Of a DNA stretch of 64,000 nucleotides, positions 53,602 through 62,929 are shown piece by piece. A program made the translations under genes and the position numbers. This DNA is from Halomonas sp. HAL1. Its GTDB lineage: Bacteria; Pseudomonadota; Gammaproteobacteria; Pseudomonadales; Halomonadaceae. Location: positions 2,914,001 to 2,978,000 of the forward strand of contig NZ_CP130610.1 in assembly GCF_030544485.1 (NCBI RefSeq), in the 5' to 3' direction. The notes below the pieces were generated by a model. It ran no database searches. It saw only the letters and a list, made by a program, of their open reading frames with translations, and had not been told where the DNA came from. Numbering within the stretch: the stretch's first letter is position 1; each line of letters opens with the position of its first letter.

Positions 53602-56574
53602 ATGTCAGACGTGAACACTCGTAAAAATCGCCTACCCCGACTGCTTTTCAGGGTGTTGATTGGCTTGCTATTTATCATCCTGATCTGGGTAGCGGGCAGC
53701 TATTGGCTGCTTAATAGTCAGTGGCTACCCAAACGCATTTCCCAATTTGAAGGCATCGACATCCGCTGGGAGCAAGGAGCCAGCCGACACCCTGGCCGCT
53801 GGGAAGTCGAGGGGCTGTATCTCGCACGTGAAGATGAAGCCTTACCCATCTCCATTGAGGCTGAACGCGCGACCCTTTCGCTCTCTTTGCTGGCCCTGCT
53901 ACGCGGCGAGCTGCATATTAATGCCCTCGATGCTGAGGGCATTCGCCGCCTGACCGTCGGTGATATCGCGCTGGAAGCGGAAGGCCAGCTACACGTAGTA
54001 GAGACCACATTGAGTCGCGACACCCTAGCTATCCCTAATGTTTCGCTCGCCATTACTAATGGTCGTTTAGTTCGCCTGAGTGATCAAGCAACCCTAGTGC
54101 ACGATATTGATCTTACCGCTGATGCGACACTCGACACGATAACCCCCGTCAACGCCACCAGTGGCCAACTTAACCCCAAACTGCTGGCGGCGCTTTCGGC
54201 ACAGCTTCAGTTGAATGCCCAAGCGGATGCCTGGGATGTCTTTATGCCCTATTTAGACGCCCTGCCCTGGCTAACCCTGGAGGGGCGTGGCGCACTCACC
54301 GGCACACTTGAGCTAACCGCTGGTAAGTTACAGCCCGGTAGCGAATTAATGCTGGACGCGCCAGTGTTGCGCTTAGCGGTAGATGAGCAGCGTTTACGTG
54401 CTCCAAGCGACTCACCCCGCTGGCTAATCGCTGACAACCCACCACCACGTCACACCGCCACCGGTAAAGGCCAGGTTCGCTTGGCAGTTGAGAGCGATCA
54501 ACTGCATTTTTCGACCCAGCTTGCCGATGTTGAGCTAGCTGAAATAGAACTGGCTGAAGTAGAACTGGACGAGCCGCACCCCTATGCAGAGCACGCTGAG
54601 CTTCGCCTGGCGACCCAAATTCCCAATCAACGCCTGGATCAGCTCGACCTTCCCACAGCGGCTACCTTGGCATTACAGGGCGATATCATCCGTTTGGACA
54701 TGCTTGACCGTTATCTTACGGCGTATGCTGACGAACAGGGCATCCGCCTTTCTGGCCATGGCCAAATGGATGCCTCAGCCAGCATTCGCGAGTCGCGCCC
54801 ATACGATGCTCAACTGAACATTCAAGCACCGGAACTGGCAGCCGATACGCTCGGCTTTATCGCCCAAGGCAGCGGTTCACTCAATGCCCGGTTAACGCCG
54901 CAAGAGATAATGGAAGCCACGCTCATCTTTAACGATGCCACGCTGCATCACCAAGAGCGCCTGCTACTTGACGACGCTGACATCAACATTATCGCCACAA
55001 GCCCTATTAATCCGCAAAAAGCGCCTGATGAAGCCACCGCCATGCTCAGCTGGCAAGCGGCTCGCCTGCCCGATGTTAGCGTGTTACAGAGCTATTTAGC
55101 GGCCATTTTACCCACCCCTGCACCTCTGCAGTTGCTTAGCGGCCAAGCCACGAGTCACGGCCAGCTCACTATGACGTCAGAGCAACTCAGCGGTGAGGTG
55201 CATTTAGCTGGAAACGGGCTAGCGACTCGCTGGCAGCACGGCGAACAGGCGGGCACGTTAACCAGTGATATGCAGCTATTCCTGCCACTCCAGCAAGTAG
55301 CGATGGATGGTTCAGAGTTGAACATCAGCGGCACCCGGCTGAGCTGGCAAGTGGCCGATATCGACCGACCTAGAGAGCGCCTAGAGAGCGTATTAGTGTT
55401 AACCGACGGACGTTTTCAGCGCCGCAATAGCGTGCCTAGTGGTCAGTTTGCACTTGAAGGTAGTGTGCAACGGCTAGGCTTTTTAAATGCGTTTCTGCCT
55501 GACGCCCATGGTTTGGCCATTGCTGGCGAAGGCCAGCTCTTTGCTCAGGGCGCCTTTCGCGATAACCGCCTGCTGGCACCGACTCGATTGCGGGTCAATG
55601 CCGACCAGTTAGAAGTCACTTTTTTAGACTATCTCACCACCGGACGCGGCGAACTCACCGCCCAGTTGGATAGCACCGAGCAGGCCCAGCTCACGCTTGG
55701 CATTCCCCGCTTTGACTTAAAGCGCCAAGACGATGACAGCCCACACATGCAGGGGCGCCACTTTGCCCTCACCACGCAAACCAAGCAGTTTAGCGAAGTG
55801 CTTGAATCGCCCCAACCCGAGCACTTCACCACGCGTATTGCGCTACCGTTTACCGAGGTGCCCGACTTCACCCGTTACAACCGCTACCTGCCAGAAGGGG
55901 CGGGCATCACCTTGCTTGATGGGCAAGCCAGCCTAGCCAGCGAATGGCTGCTGGAGGGCTTGAACGCCCAAGGAGAAATAACGCTGCGCGCCTTTGGTGC
56001 CGAGCTGGCGCTACTGGATCAGCGCCTACGTGGCGATATGCACTTGTATTTGCACCTAACCGACGGCGATCTGAATACACGCCGCTTTACTGCTAATGAC
56101 TCTTTCCTACGCCTGGAAAACGTTAACCTTCAGAGTGAAAACGGTTCATCGGATGCGGGTTGGTGGGTGCAACTTTCCATGTTTGATGCGCAGTTAGCGT
56201 GGGAAGACCCTGTTCGACTAGCCAGCCAACTACGTTTGGAAATGCGCGATACGGGCTTGCTCGCCCGGCTATTTCTCGCCCGAGCAAGGGATAGCGACTG
56301 GTTAGGGCGACTGTTAAATGTTCACGATATCGAGGGCACTGCACAGCTAGAGATCAGCGGCGAGCAGATTAGCCTTAGCGACTTGACGCTCACCGGCGGC
56401 CCACTACTGCTGCTTTCGGATGTCGCTCTGGCAGACCGCAGTGCCAATGGCGCGCTCTATGCGCGCCTTGGCGTGCTTGGATTAGGGGTTGAACTTGAAG
56501 ACAGCGAACCAACCTTGCGCTTTATTCAACCGCGCCGCTGGTTTGACCGCTGGCGGGAGGCGAATGGCAGGTAA
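53602..56574 (+). CDS. Large AsmA/TamB-superfamily-like protein
   Basis: A 990-aa protein with one N-terminal membrane anchor (LLFRVLIGLLFIILIWVAGSYW, residues 15-36) followed by a very long beta-rich, repetitive periplasmic part. Short amphipathic strands, LxLxG patterns and the absence of catalytic motifs match AsmA/YdbH/TamB bridge proteins, which move phospholipids between membranes. A local 3x repeat occurs at VELAEIELAEVELDE (residues about 312-326). No tamA or asmA partner is adjacent. The family call is from architecture only. Confidence 0.7.
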   Translation: MSDVNTRKNRLPRLLFRVLIGLLFIILIWVAGSYWLLNSQWLPKRISQFEGIDIRWEQGASRHPGRWEVEGLYLAREDEALPISIEAERATLSLSLLALLRGELHINALDAEGIRRLTVGDIALEAEGQLHVVETTLSRDTLAIPNVSLAITNGRLVRLSDQATLVHDIDLTADATLDTITPVNATSGQLNPKLLAALSAQLQLNAQADAWDVFMPYLDALPWLTLEGRGALTGTLELTAGKLQPGSELMLDAPVLRLAVDEQRLRAPSDSPRWLIADNPPPRHTATGKGQVRLAVESDQLHFSTQLADVELAEIELAEVELDEPHPYAEHAELRLATQIPNQRLDQLDLPTAATLALQGDIIRLDMLDRYLTAYADEQGIRLSGHGQMDASASIRESRPYDAQLNIQAPELAADTLGFIAQGSGSLNARLTPQEIMEATLIFNDATLHHQERLLLDDADINIIATSPINPQKAPDEATAMLSWQAARLPDVSVLQSYLAAILPTPAPLQLLSGQATSHGQLTMTSEQLSGEVHLAGNGLATRWQHGEQAGTLTSDMQLFLPLQQVAMDGSELNISGTRLSWQVADIDRPRERLESVLVLTDGRFQRRNSVPSGQFALEGSVQRLGFLNAFLPDAHGLAIAGEGQLFAQGAFRDNRLLAPTRLRVNADQLEVTFLDYLTTGRGELTAQLDSTEQAQLTLGIPRFDLKRQDDDSPHMQGRHFALTTQTKQFSEVLESPQPEHFTTRIALPFTEVPDFTRYNRYLPEGAGITLLDGQASLASEWLLEGLNAQGEITLRAFGAELALLDQRLRGDMHLYLHLTDGDLNTRRFTANDSFLRLENVNLQSENGSSDAGWWVQLSMFDAQLAWEDPVRLASQLRLEMRDTGLLARLFLARARDSDWLGRLLNVHDIEGTAQLEISGEQISLSDLTLTGGPLLLLSDVALADRSANGALYARLGVLGLGVELEDSEPTLRFIQPRRWFDRWREANGR

Positions 56575-56590
56575 CACAAATAACCGTTGC

Positions 56591-57307
56591 CTAGCGTTTT
56601 TTGCGCTCACGACGAATCATCCTGACTCGTTCTTTAGCTTTTTGCGGCGTGGAGAGCGGCGCTGCCGTCTCATCATGGGTTTTCGGGGGCACCGTGACCC
56701 AGGCAAATACCGGCAACGCCAAATGCCAATGGATCGCCGCCAAACGTAGCCCTAATGTCACGCTTAATGAAGCGGCAATCGCTATAGTGAGCGGCACACT
56801 CAAAGCATGCAGTGCCACGTAAACGATCCCTCCCGCCATCGCAGCGGTGGCATAGATCTCTTCGCGCAATACCATGGGAATTCGTTGGGCCAGCACATCA
56901 CGGATCATGCCGCCCGCCACGCCAGTCATCATGCCCATCAACACTGCCACCATGCCAGACGTGCCCAGCAGCAGTGCTTTATGGGCGCCAATAACGGTGA
57001 ACAGCGCAAGGCCGAACGCATCAGCGATTGGCAAAAAGCCCCGCGACAGGCGGTGGATATAGTGAAAACCCATTACCGACACACCCACGGTGGCTAAAAT
57101 CACCCACAGGTAGGTCGGGTCTGTCACCCAGAACACTGGCCGAACGCCGAGCACTAAATCACGCAGCGTACCCCCGCCAATACCGGTCACCGCTGCCAAC
57201 ACCAGCATGCCGATCGGGTCCATGCGCGAACGGCACGCCAAAATCACGCCCGACAGCGCGAACACGATGACACCCGCCATATCCAGCCAGTAGACAACGC
57301 CCGACAC
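56591..57307 (-). CDS. TRIC-type / UPF0126 cation channel family protein
   Basis: A 238-aa membrane protein with two internally repeated halves. Each has the glycine-rich motif TGIGGGTLRD (first half) and TGVAGGMIRD (second half), typical of YadS/TRIC trimeric channels for potassium or other cations. AAGGAG lies just 6 nt before GTG 57307, while the ORF can be extended to another GTG at 57328 that would bury that RBS inside the coding sequence; 57307 is therefore preferred. Gene ends 16 bp from the AsmA-like gene. Confidence 0.88.
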   Translation of the reverse strand: MSGVVYWLDMAGVIVFALSGVILACRSRMDPIGMLVLAAVTGIGGGTLRDLVLGVRPVFWVTDPTYLWVILATVGVSVMGFHYIHRLSRGFLPIADAFGLALFTVIGAHKALLLGTSGMVAVLMGMMTGVAGGMIRDVLAQRIPMVLREEIYATAAMAGGIVYVALHALSVPLTIAIAASLSVTLGLRLAAIHWHLALPVFAWVTVPPKTHDETAAPLSTPQKAKERVRMIRRERKKR

Positions 57308-57397
57308 GCCCTTCTCCTTTATTTTCACTGTTTATGAAGGCAGGCAGGATAGCACTCTCCTCGACATGATTGGCACAACTCAGTGGCGACATCACGT

Positions 57398-57829
57398 TTA
57401 GAGGCCTTGACGTTTCAACCACGCTTTCAAAAAAGCAATTTCACTCTCCTGAGCGGCAATAATTTCCTCGGCCAGTTGACGGATCTCGTCGTCTTCGCCG
57501 TGTTCCAGCACAATTTCCGCCATGGCGATGGCGCCTTCGTGGTGGGGGATCATGCCTTGCGCGAAGTCGACATCGGGATTTCCTGTGAACGCCATTGCCA
57601 TGTCTTCATGCATACGCTCACTGGCAGCTTGGTAGGCGGCTACGGCAGTGTTGTCGCCGTGGGTATCAGCGGTGGCACTGTGCTCGCCGTGGCTGCCATG
57701 GTGTCCATGCTCTTGGGCATAGATAGACGGCGCGATCAGCACTCCAGCTACGACACATAGGCTTGCAGCCGTTTTCAAAGCGAAGAGTGGTCGGGATGTG
57801 GACAATGGGCTGTCGGCATAAATCGGCAT
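57398..57829 (-). CDS. DUF305 periplasmic protein, probable copper binder
   Basis: A 143-aa protein with a Sec signal (AASLCVVAGVLIAPSIYAQ, cut after about residue 38), a His-rich linker (HGHHGSHGEHS), and the DUF305 helical domain with FAQGMIPHHEGAIAMAE. DUF305/CopM-like proteins bind copper; Met and His residues in the motif fit that. It is alone in its operon. Residues before the signal core are polar, so an in-frame later start is possible but none has an RBS. Confidence 0.82.
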   Translation of the reverse strand: MPIYADSPLSTSRPLFALKTAASLCVVAGVLIAPSIYAQEHGHHGSHGEHSATADTHGDNTAVAAYQAASERMHEDMAMAFTGNPDVDFAQGMIPHHEGAIAMAEIVLEHGEDDEIRQLAEEIIAAQESEIAFLKAWLKRQGL

Positions 57830-57950
57830 AGCAATGCTCTTTTGGGCAATAGTAGTAATTAAAGTTTAAAACCTACAGGCAGCCCACAGGTCAAGACGTG
57901 CCAAGTGGGTTACCCTGTAAGCATCACCGATACATTGCATTGGAGAGCAC

Positions 57951-58445
57951 ATGGACTGGAATCCGGCTTACAGCTGGCTGGTACTCGCCCTACTATTAAG
58001 TTTGGCAGAGCTGACTTCTGGCGCGATGGTACTGCTTGCACTGGGTATTGCCGCAGCGCTAACGGCGGCCGTTACTGCGCTGGGGTTAACGCTCCCATGG
58101 CAACTGCTTAGCATGGCTATTTTTACCGGGGTACTGCTGCCGCTATGCATTATGGTCATTCGTCCTCGTTTCTCTCCCCGTGGCGTGGCTTACGGCACCA
58201 CGGGCACGGGCGTCGAGAAAGGTAATCGCTACACCACCCTACGTCGAGATTTTGATGATGCCACGGGCATTAAAGTTAACGGCGATTTCTACCGTCTCCG
58301 CGTCGTTGAAAGCGGTGAAACCGAGCTACCCAGCGGTACGCTGGTCATATTTAAACGATTTGAAGGCACCACTGCGCTAGTCGCGTTACATCAGCCTGAT
58401 GACATAGCCCCTCACGAAGACGATTCCCAACGCAAGGAGCCTTAA
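57951..58445 (+). CDS. NfeD-family membrane protein
   Basis: A 164-aa protein with three N-terminal membrane segments (residues 8-75) and a C-terminal OB-fold NfeD domain (TTGTGVEKGNRYTTLRRDFDDA, about residues 82-150). NfeD proteins pair with SPFH proteins in membrane quality control or microdomain formation. GGAGAG precedes ATG 57951, and the SPFH gene starts 2 bp after the stop: one operon. Confidence 0.92.
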   Translation: MDWNPAYSWLVLALLLSLAELTSGAMVLLALGIAAALTAAVTALGLTLPWQLLSMAIFTGVLLPLCIMVIRPRFSPRGVAYGTTGTGVEKGNRYTTLRRDFDDATGIKVNGDFYRLRVVESGETELPSGTLVIFKRFEGTTALVALHQPDDIAPHEDDSQRKEP

Positions 58446-58447
58446 CA

Positions 58448-59500
58448 ATGGATTTACCTATTAGCCCAGGTTTATTAATAAGCCTTATTATTGTGGTGAT
58501 CGCGGTACTGATCATTTCAAAAGGTCTGATCATTATTCGCCAATCGGAAGTCATGGTGGTAGAGCGCCTTGGTTCATTTCATCGCGTTTTAGAAAGCGGT
58601 ATCAACATCATCATTCCGTTTATCGAACAACCTCGTGCGATCACCATGCTGCGTTATCGCAAAATGGGTGAGGATTATACCGCCATCACCACAGACGAAA
58701 CCCGTATCGATCGCCGCGAAACGGTGATGGATTTCCCAGGCCAGCCGGTCGTTACCACCGATAACGTCACCGTGCGCATTAACGGCGCCCTTTACTATCA
58801 GATCATTGACCCAAAGCGGGCGGTCTATGAGGTAGAGAACATGAGCCAGGCCGTCGAGGTTCTGGCAAAAACCACGCTGCGCTCAGTGGTCGGTAAAATG
58901 GAGCTGGATAAGCTGTTTGAGTCTCGCGCAGAGGTGAACAACGAGATTCAGGCTGCCATGGAAGAGCCTGCTTCCAAGTGGGGGGTCAAAATCTCCCGTG
59001 TAGAAGTGCAGGATATTGCCATGCCGGAAGAGGTGGAAACCGCCATGCGTCTGCAGATGGCCGCGGAGCGTAAACGCCGTGCCACCGTTACCGAAGCAGA
59101 GGGTGAAAAATCAGCGGCAATTGCCATGGCCCAGGGCCAGCGTGAATCTTCGATTCTTAACGCTCAAGGCGATAAAGAGTCCGCTATTCTGCGCGCTCAG
59201 GGTGAGCAGGAATCCATCAAACTAGTGCTTAGCGCCATTGGCGATAGCGAAGAGAACAAGCGTACGGTGGTGGGCTACCTGCTCGGCCAAAGCTATATCA
59301 AGGTACTGCCCAACATGGCGAAGAATGGCGAGCGGGTATTCGTGCCTTATGAATCCTCTGCACTGCTTGGTTCGATGGGCATGTTCCGTGAAATGGCGGG
59401 ATCACCTGAGGACACGGTGGCTAACCACCTCAAAAGCCGAAGCGGCAGTGACAGTGACTTCCGAAGTGGAATCGTCGGTGGTGCCGTCAGCGGCCACTAA
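58448..59500 (+). CDS. qmcA: SPFH/band-7 protein (QmcA type)
   Basis: A 350-aa membrane-anchored stomatin-like scaffold. It has one N-terminal helix (LLISLIIVVIAVLIISKGLI), an SPFH domain with MVVERLGSFHRVLESGINIIIPF (about 38-60), then a long coiled coil rich in Ala/Glu/Gln (about 200-280) and a C-terminal variable tail. QmcA-type proteins form large oligomers with NfeD partners, as the gene order shows. The length fits the family. Confidence 0.93.
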   Translation: MDLPISPGLLISLIIVVIAVLIISKGLIIIRQSEVMVVERLGSFHRVLESGINIIIPFIEQPRAITMLRYRKMGEDYTAITTDETRIDRRETVMDFPGQPVVTTDNVTVRINGALYYQIIDPKRAVYEVENMSQAVEVLAKTTLRSVVGKMELDKLFESRAEVNNEIQAAMEEPASKWGVKISRVEVQDIAMPEEVETAMRLQMAAERKRRATVTEAEGEKSAAIAMAQGQRESSILNAQGDKESAILRAQGEQESIKLVLSAIGDSEENKRTVVGYLLGQSYIKVLPNMAKNGERVFVPYESSALLGSMGMFREMAGSPEDTVANHLKSRSGSDSDFRSGIVGGAVSGH

Positions 59501-59532
59501 TAGCGCCATCAAGAAACCGCAGGAATTACCTT

Positions 59533-59561
59533 AAGCCGGGCCCCGCGGGTCCGGCTTTTTT
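59533..59561 (+). terminator. Rho-independent terminator of the nfeD-qmcA operon
   Basis: AAGCCGGGCCC and GGGTCCGGCTT pair across 11 bp (one G-T pair) with a CGC loop, followed directly by TTTTTTG. Confidence 0.9.
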
Positions 59562-59562
59562 G

Positions 59563-59727
59563 CTGCGACTCGCCGACGAAGCACTTTATCTGATCAAGCA
59601 CAGCGGCCGTAACCGCTGTGTAGTATGGGCTGAATCGCATCACGCTCAGCAGTTCATGCTGGCCCCAGCAGGCATTTCCATCGGCCTGGCGACTAGGGTG
59701 AATCGGTCGCCAGAAAGTGATCAATAA
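59563..59727 (+). pseudogene. Relic of a diguanylate cyclase (GGDEF) C-terminus
   Basis: A plus-strand frame without a start encodes RLADEALYLIKHSGRNRCVVW, the end of a GGDEF domain (A-D-x-A-L-Y-x-x-K-x-x-G-R-N-R), followed by about 35 residues and a TAA at 59725-59727. Everything upstream is the intrinsic terminator of the previous operon, so only the tail of the gene remains. It overlaps the 3' end of the oppositely oriented DUF2252 gene by 35 bp. Confidence 0.8.
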
Positions 59728-61015
59728 ACACTGCGTAGTCCTGCTCAGTGCAGTCGGCGTAAGCGACTGCCAGTGTTGATACTACCTCCACGAACTGTGC
59801 TTCCCGCCCTTTTAACCGCTGACCTACCGCCTTAGCAAAGCGTGTCGCGTCACCTCGATTAAGCGCCTGGGCACCGCGCAGGTGTTCACGGGCAAGAATT
59901 TCCCCCCACTGCTGCGCCAGCTTTTTATACGACTTACCACCAGAGAGCTTATGGGTCGGCATGTCTTTCTTGAACGGCGAGCGCTCGCGAACCGAAAACA
60001 CCTTGCCGTTCATGGTTAGCCAGCCAAGATAAGCATCCGGGTGCTCGGCAATGGCATGGAATGCCGCAGCATGGCGGATACCTTCATTGGGAAATAGCTT
60101 TCGCCATGCCTGCTGCTGTGGCTTGTCCATCAGCTGGAACGCTTCTGGCGACACCTGCTCTTTGATATCCAGAATGATATCGTCGTGCTCGTGCTCAACG
60201 CCTCCTTCAATCAATACGTAGTAGCGCTCCACGCCCAGCGAGCCGGTACCTGCATCCAGACGTCGAGCCGTATCTTTCACACGAAAATGGTGAGGGTCGC
60301 TCTCTTTAAAGGCGTGTTGCAGCGTTTGCTGGTACTCCTGCTCAATCAGTCGGCCTAGCTGGCTGGCGACATCCGCCGGTAGATTAGCGAGTTTACCGGG
60401 CCGTTCGGCAAATTGACGGCCTTTCTGATCATCAAGCGTCGTCCACTTTTCGAGCATCCGCGCACGGCTCTGTTTATCCGCCACCTTATTCATGAACGGC
60501 TTCAGCGGGCCCTTGGCGGTGTCGAGAGTTACGGCGTGAATGGGTTTACCATCGACATGATCCGCCAGCGTTTGGTAATAGCCCTCTATTAACTTTTTAA
60601 GGGCTTTATCAATCGCCTTGGCATCCAGCTCCGCGTTCTCGCGACCATCCAGTACCAAGCTGATAGCCAATCGCCAAACGTCGTACTGGTAATCGCCAAT
60701 TAACGCATCGTCGAAGTCGTCCATACCATAGCGCACCTGATCATCATGATGCCCATAAGCGCCAAAGTTATAGGCGTGAGCATCGCCTTGCAGCCATGTT
60801 TGGGTTTCCGGCCAGCCGCCGAACAGGGCAAAGCGCCAATCATGCCAAACGTCTTGCCAGAAAAGATGATTGCTTCCCCGATAAAATCGGTAAGGCGACG
60901 CAGCCATTTTGGCGTACTTGGCTTGGCGCGTGGCCGTGGCCAATGTCTTGTTCGCCTGATGGGTTGCCTCAATCACTTGCTGAGGGCGGTTATGTCCAGT
61001 CAGTGCATGGCTCAT
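59693..61015 (-). CDS. DUF2252 family protein, kinase-like fold
   Basis: A 440-aa protein with the DUF2252 signature FYRGSNHLFWQDVW, LQGDAHAYNFGAYG and YGMDDFDDA. The GDAHxxNFG and DFDD patterns correspond to the catalytic and metal motifs of aminoglycoside-phosphotransferase/HipA-like kinases, so an ATP-dependent transferase is likely, substrate unknown. ATG 61015 follows AAAGGCAACGCA; the further-upstream start at 61099 adds 28 unconserved residues. No partner gene is near it. Confidence 0.85.
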   Translation of the reverse strand: MSHALTGHNRPQQVIEATHQANKTLATATRQAKYAKMAASPYRFYRGSNHLFWQDVWHDWRFALFGGWPETQTWLQGDAHAYNFGAYGHHDDQVRYGMDDFDDALIGDYQYDVWRLAISLVLDGRENAELDAKAIDKALKKLIEGYYQTLADHVDGKPIHAVTLDTAKGPLKPFMNKVADKQSRARMLEKWTTLDDQKGRQFAERPGKLANLPADVASQLGRLIEQEYQQTLQHAFKESDPHHFRVKDTARRLDAGTGSLGVERYYVLIEGGVEHEHDDIILDIKEQVSPEAFQLMDKPQQQAWRKLFPNEGIRHAAAFHAIAEHPDAYLGWLTMNGKVFSVRERSPFKKDMPTHKLSGGKSYKKLAQQWGEILAREHLRGAQALNRGDATRFAKAVGQRLKGREAQFVEVVSTLAVAYADCTEQDYAVFIDHFLATDSP

Positions 61016-61138
61016 TGCGTTGCCTTTGTTAGTGCATTCATTCGCTGTGTTTGCCCGGTGCGTAAAAAGCGCTCGGAGCATAAAAGCGGTTATCTGCAAG
61101 GGTAAGCGATGAACATGAATAGATTAAGTCAGCGTTTA

Positions 61139-62629
61139 CTATCCACCCTTGCGCCCTAAGCGTGTTAACCCGCGTGGAGCTGCGATACGAAAGAAGCGCT
61201 CAACCACTTCTGCGTTGGTAGATGGCGTCATTAATGAGATCACAACAAATACCGGCAGATTGAGCATTAGCCCCCAAAAGCCTGCATGAATACCCATCGG
61301 GTGTGGCCAAAGGATAGTAAATGCTGTGGTAATCAAAAAGCCCACCACGATACCGGCCATCACGCCCAGGCGAGACGCTCGCGGCCAGAAGAACATCCCG
61401 ATGAACGCAGGCATTACCTGGGAGGCAAAGCCCAGCCCCACCAACAGAATCATCACCAGGCTACCGGGTTCGGCAATTGCCAGTGGCGCTATCACCAAGA
61501 ACATGATGGGTAGGATCAACAGTCGCGCCAACTTGCCGGTGACAGCGTCGGATAACTTCAACACGGGCTGAATCACATCCTTACTGAGCGACAACGACAC
61601 CGAGTGAATAAAAGGTTCGCTGGAGGACATAGAGGCCGCCAGAGTGCCCGCTCCCAGCAACCCGACCAGTACGACAGGCAAATGCTGCATGGCGTATTCG
61701 AGTACCACAGTATCGGCGCGGGCGAGTTCAGGCAGCGAAAAAATGCCGATGAAGCCCACCACTACCATCGGCAAAATCACTACGTAATAAGTGGGCAGCC
61801 ACGTCGCGCTACGACGAATGGTGCGCGCGGAGGAAGCGCTCATCCACTGCGTCCAGACGGGTGGCATGAACGAGAACATCGAAACGATGATCGAGGTCGT
61901 CCAGAAACTAAAGCTCATATCACCACCGGCGCCTGGCAAGGTGAGAAACTCGCTATGCTCGGTCTGAATACGTTCGAACACCCCAGCAAAACTCAACCCG
62001 CCAGTGGCGCTATGTACGGCCCACAGGCCGACGGCCCAGGCAACGATTAGCATCAGCACGCCTTGAAAGGCATTGGTGCGGCCAATCGCCCGCTGTCCGC
62101 TGACGTAGAGATACACGGCAATACAGGCCAACACCAGCACGACTCCCAGCCAAATCGGCATCAAGCCGCCGCTCATCACAAACAAAATATAGGCAGAGCC
62201 GATAGTTTGAAGCACCGCATAGGCAACAGAGCCGATCGCCATAACGAGTGCCGCCAGTGCCCCCAGTGCAGGACTCTGGTAACGGTCAGATATAGCGCTT
62301 GCTTGGGTTACGTGACCAAACTGCTCGCCGAATTGCCACACTTTCGGGCCGAAGTACCATGCGACCAACGCGAGATAGGCAAGGTAAATCGCTACATAAA
62401 ATACCGCGACACCTTTGGAATAAGCCCAACCGGGCGCACCCATGAAGGTGTAAGCACTCACACTACCGGCGGCGATCAGCAGGTAGAGCGTTACCGGCCC
62501 CATGCTGCGACCCGCTACGCCCCACTCCTCCAGGCTGTTCATGGAGCGGCCTGCCTTGGCGCGCAGGCCAATCACCATCGCAATGGCCACATACGTCAGC
62601 GTTATCAGCAATGGCCAAGGGCTATTCAT
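61139..62629 (-). CDS. Sodium:solute symporter (SSS family)
   Basis: A 496-aa permease with about 13 membrane helices, starting NSPWPLLITLTYVAIAMVIG. It resembles PanF-type and other monocarboxylate/organic-acid SSS transporters. The characteristic GWAYSKGVAVFYVAIYLAY and SSSEPFIHSVSLSLSKD segments are present. Its ATG lies inside the last codons of the DUF3311 gene, an 8-bp overlap that ties the two into one unit, as seen for DUF3311-symporter pairs. The substrate cannot be told; the next gene upstream in the same direction is an amidase. Confidence 0.87.
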   Translation of the reverse strand: MNSPWPLLITLTYVAIAMVIGLRAKAGRSMNSLEEWGVAGRSMGPVTLYLLIAAGSVSAYTFMGAPGWAYSKGVAVFYVAIYLAYLALVAWYFGPKVWQFGEQFGHVTQASAISDRYQSPALGALAALVMAIGSVAYAVLQTIGSAYILFVMSGGLMPIWLGVVLVLACIAVYLYVSGQRAIGRTNAFQGVLMLIVAWAVGLWAVHSATGGLSFAGVFERIQTEHSEFLTLPGAGGDMSFSFWTTSIIVSMFSFMPPVWTQWMSASSARTIRRSATWLPTYYVVILPMVVVGFIGIFSLPELARADTVVLEYAMQHLPVVLVGLLGAGTLAASMSSSEPFIHSVSLSLSKDVIQPVLKLSDAVTGKLARLLILPIMFLVIAPLAIAEPGSLVMILLVGLGFASQVMPAFIGMFFWPRASRLGVMAGIVVGFLITTAFTILWPHPMGIHAGFWGLMLNLPVFVVISLMTPSTNAEVVERFFRIAAPRGLTRLGRKGG

Positions 62630-62849
62630 GGTCGTCTCGCTCCACAATCCGATTACCGATCAGCATGACCACCACGCAGGCAAAAATAACCAGATAGCTC
62701 CATACCACCATTAACGGGAGCCCCAACACTAGCGTTGCCTGGTTCACCAGGCCAATCACTGGCCAGGTTCCCGCCAGCACCAGTGCCACGAAAGCAATCA
62801 ATAACCCCCACCCTGCCCGAGAGGTGGGCAGTACCAAAAAGCGTCGCAT
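62622..62849 (-). CDS. DUF3311 small membrane protein
   Basis: A 75-aa protein with two membrane helices (GWGLLIAFVALVLAGTWPVIG and LMVVWSYLVIFACVVVMLIG) and the DUF3311 motif around GLPLMVVWSYLVIF. It is found as the small partner encoded in front of SSS-family transporters and may be an accessory subunit. ATG 62849 follows AAGGGAATGCTC; an in-frame ATG two codons upstream also exists. Confidence 0.87.
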   Translation of the reverse strand: MRRFLVLPTSRAGWGLLIAFVALVLAGTWPVIGLVNQATLVLGLPLMVVWSYLVIFACVVVMLIGNRIVERDDHE

Positions 62850-62929
62850 GAGCATTCCCTTCGTTATTAATGATTAAACGTATTCAGAGGCAGAGCCATG
62901 TAAAGACCGATGTTAACTGACAGTTGCCA

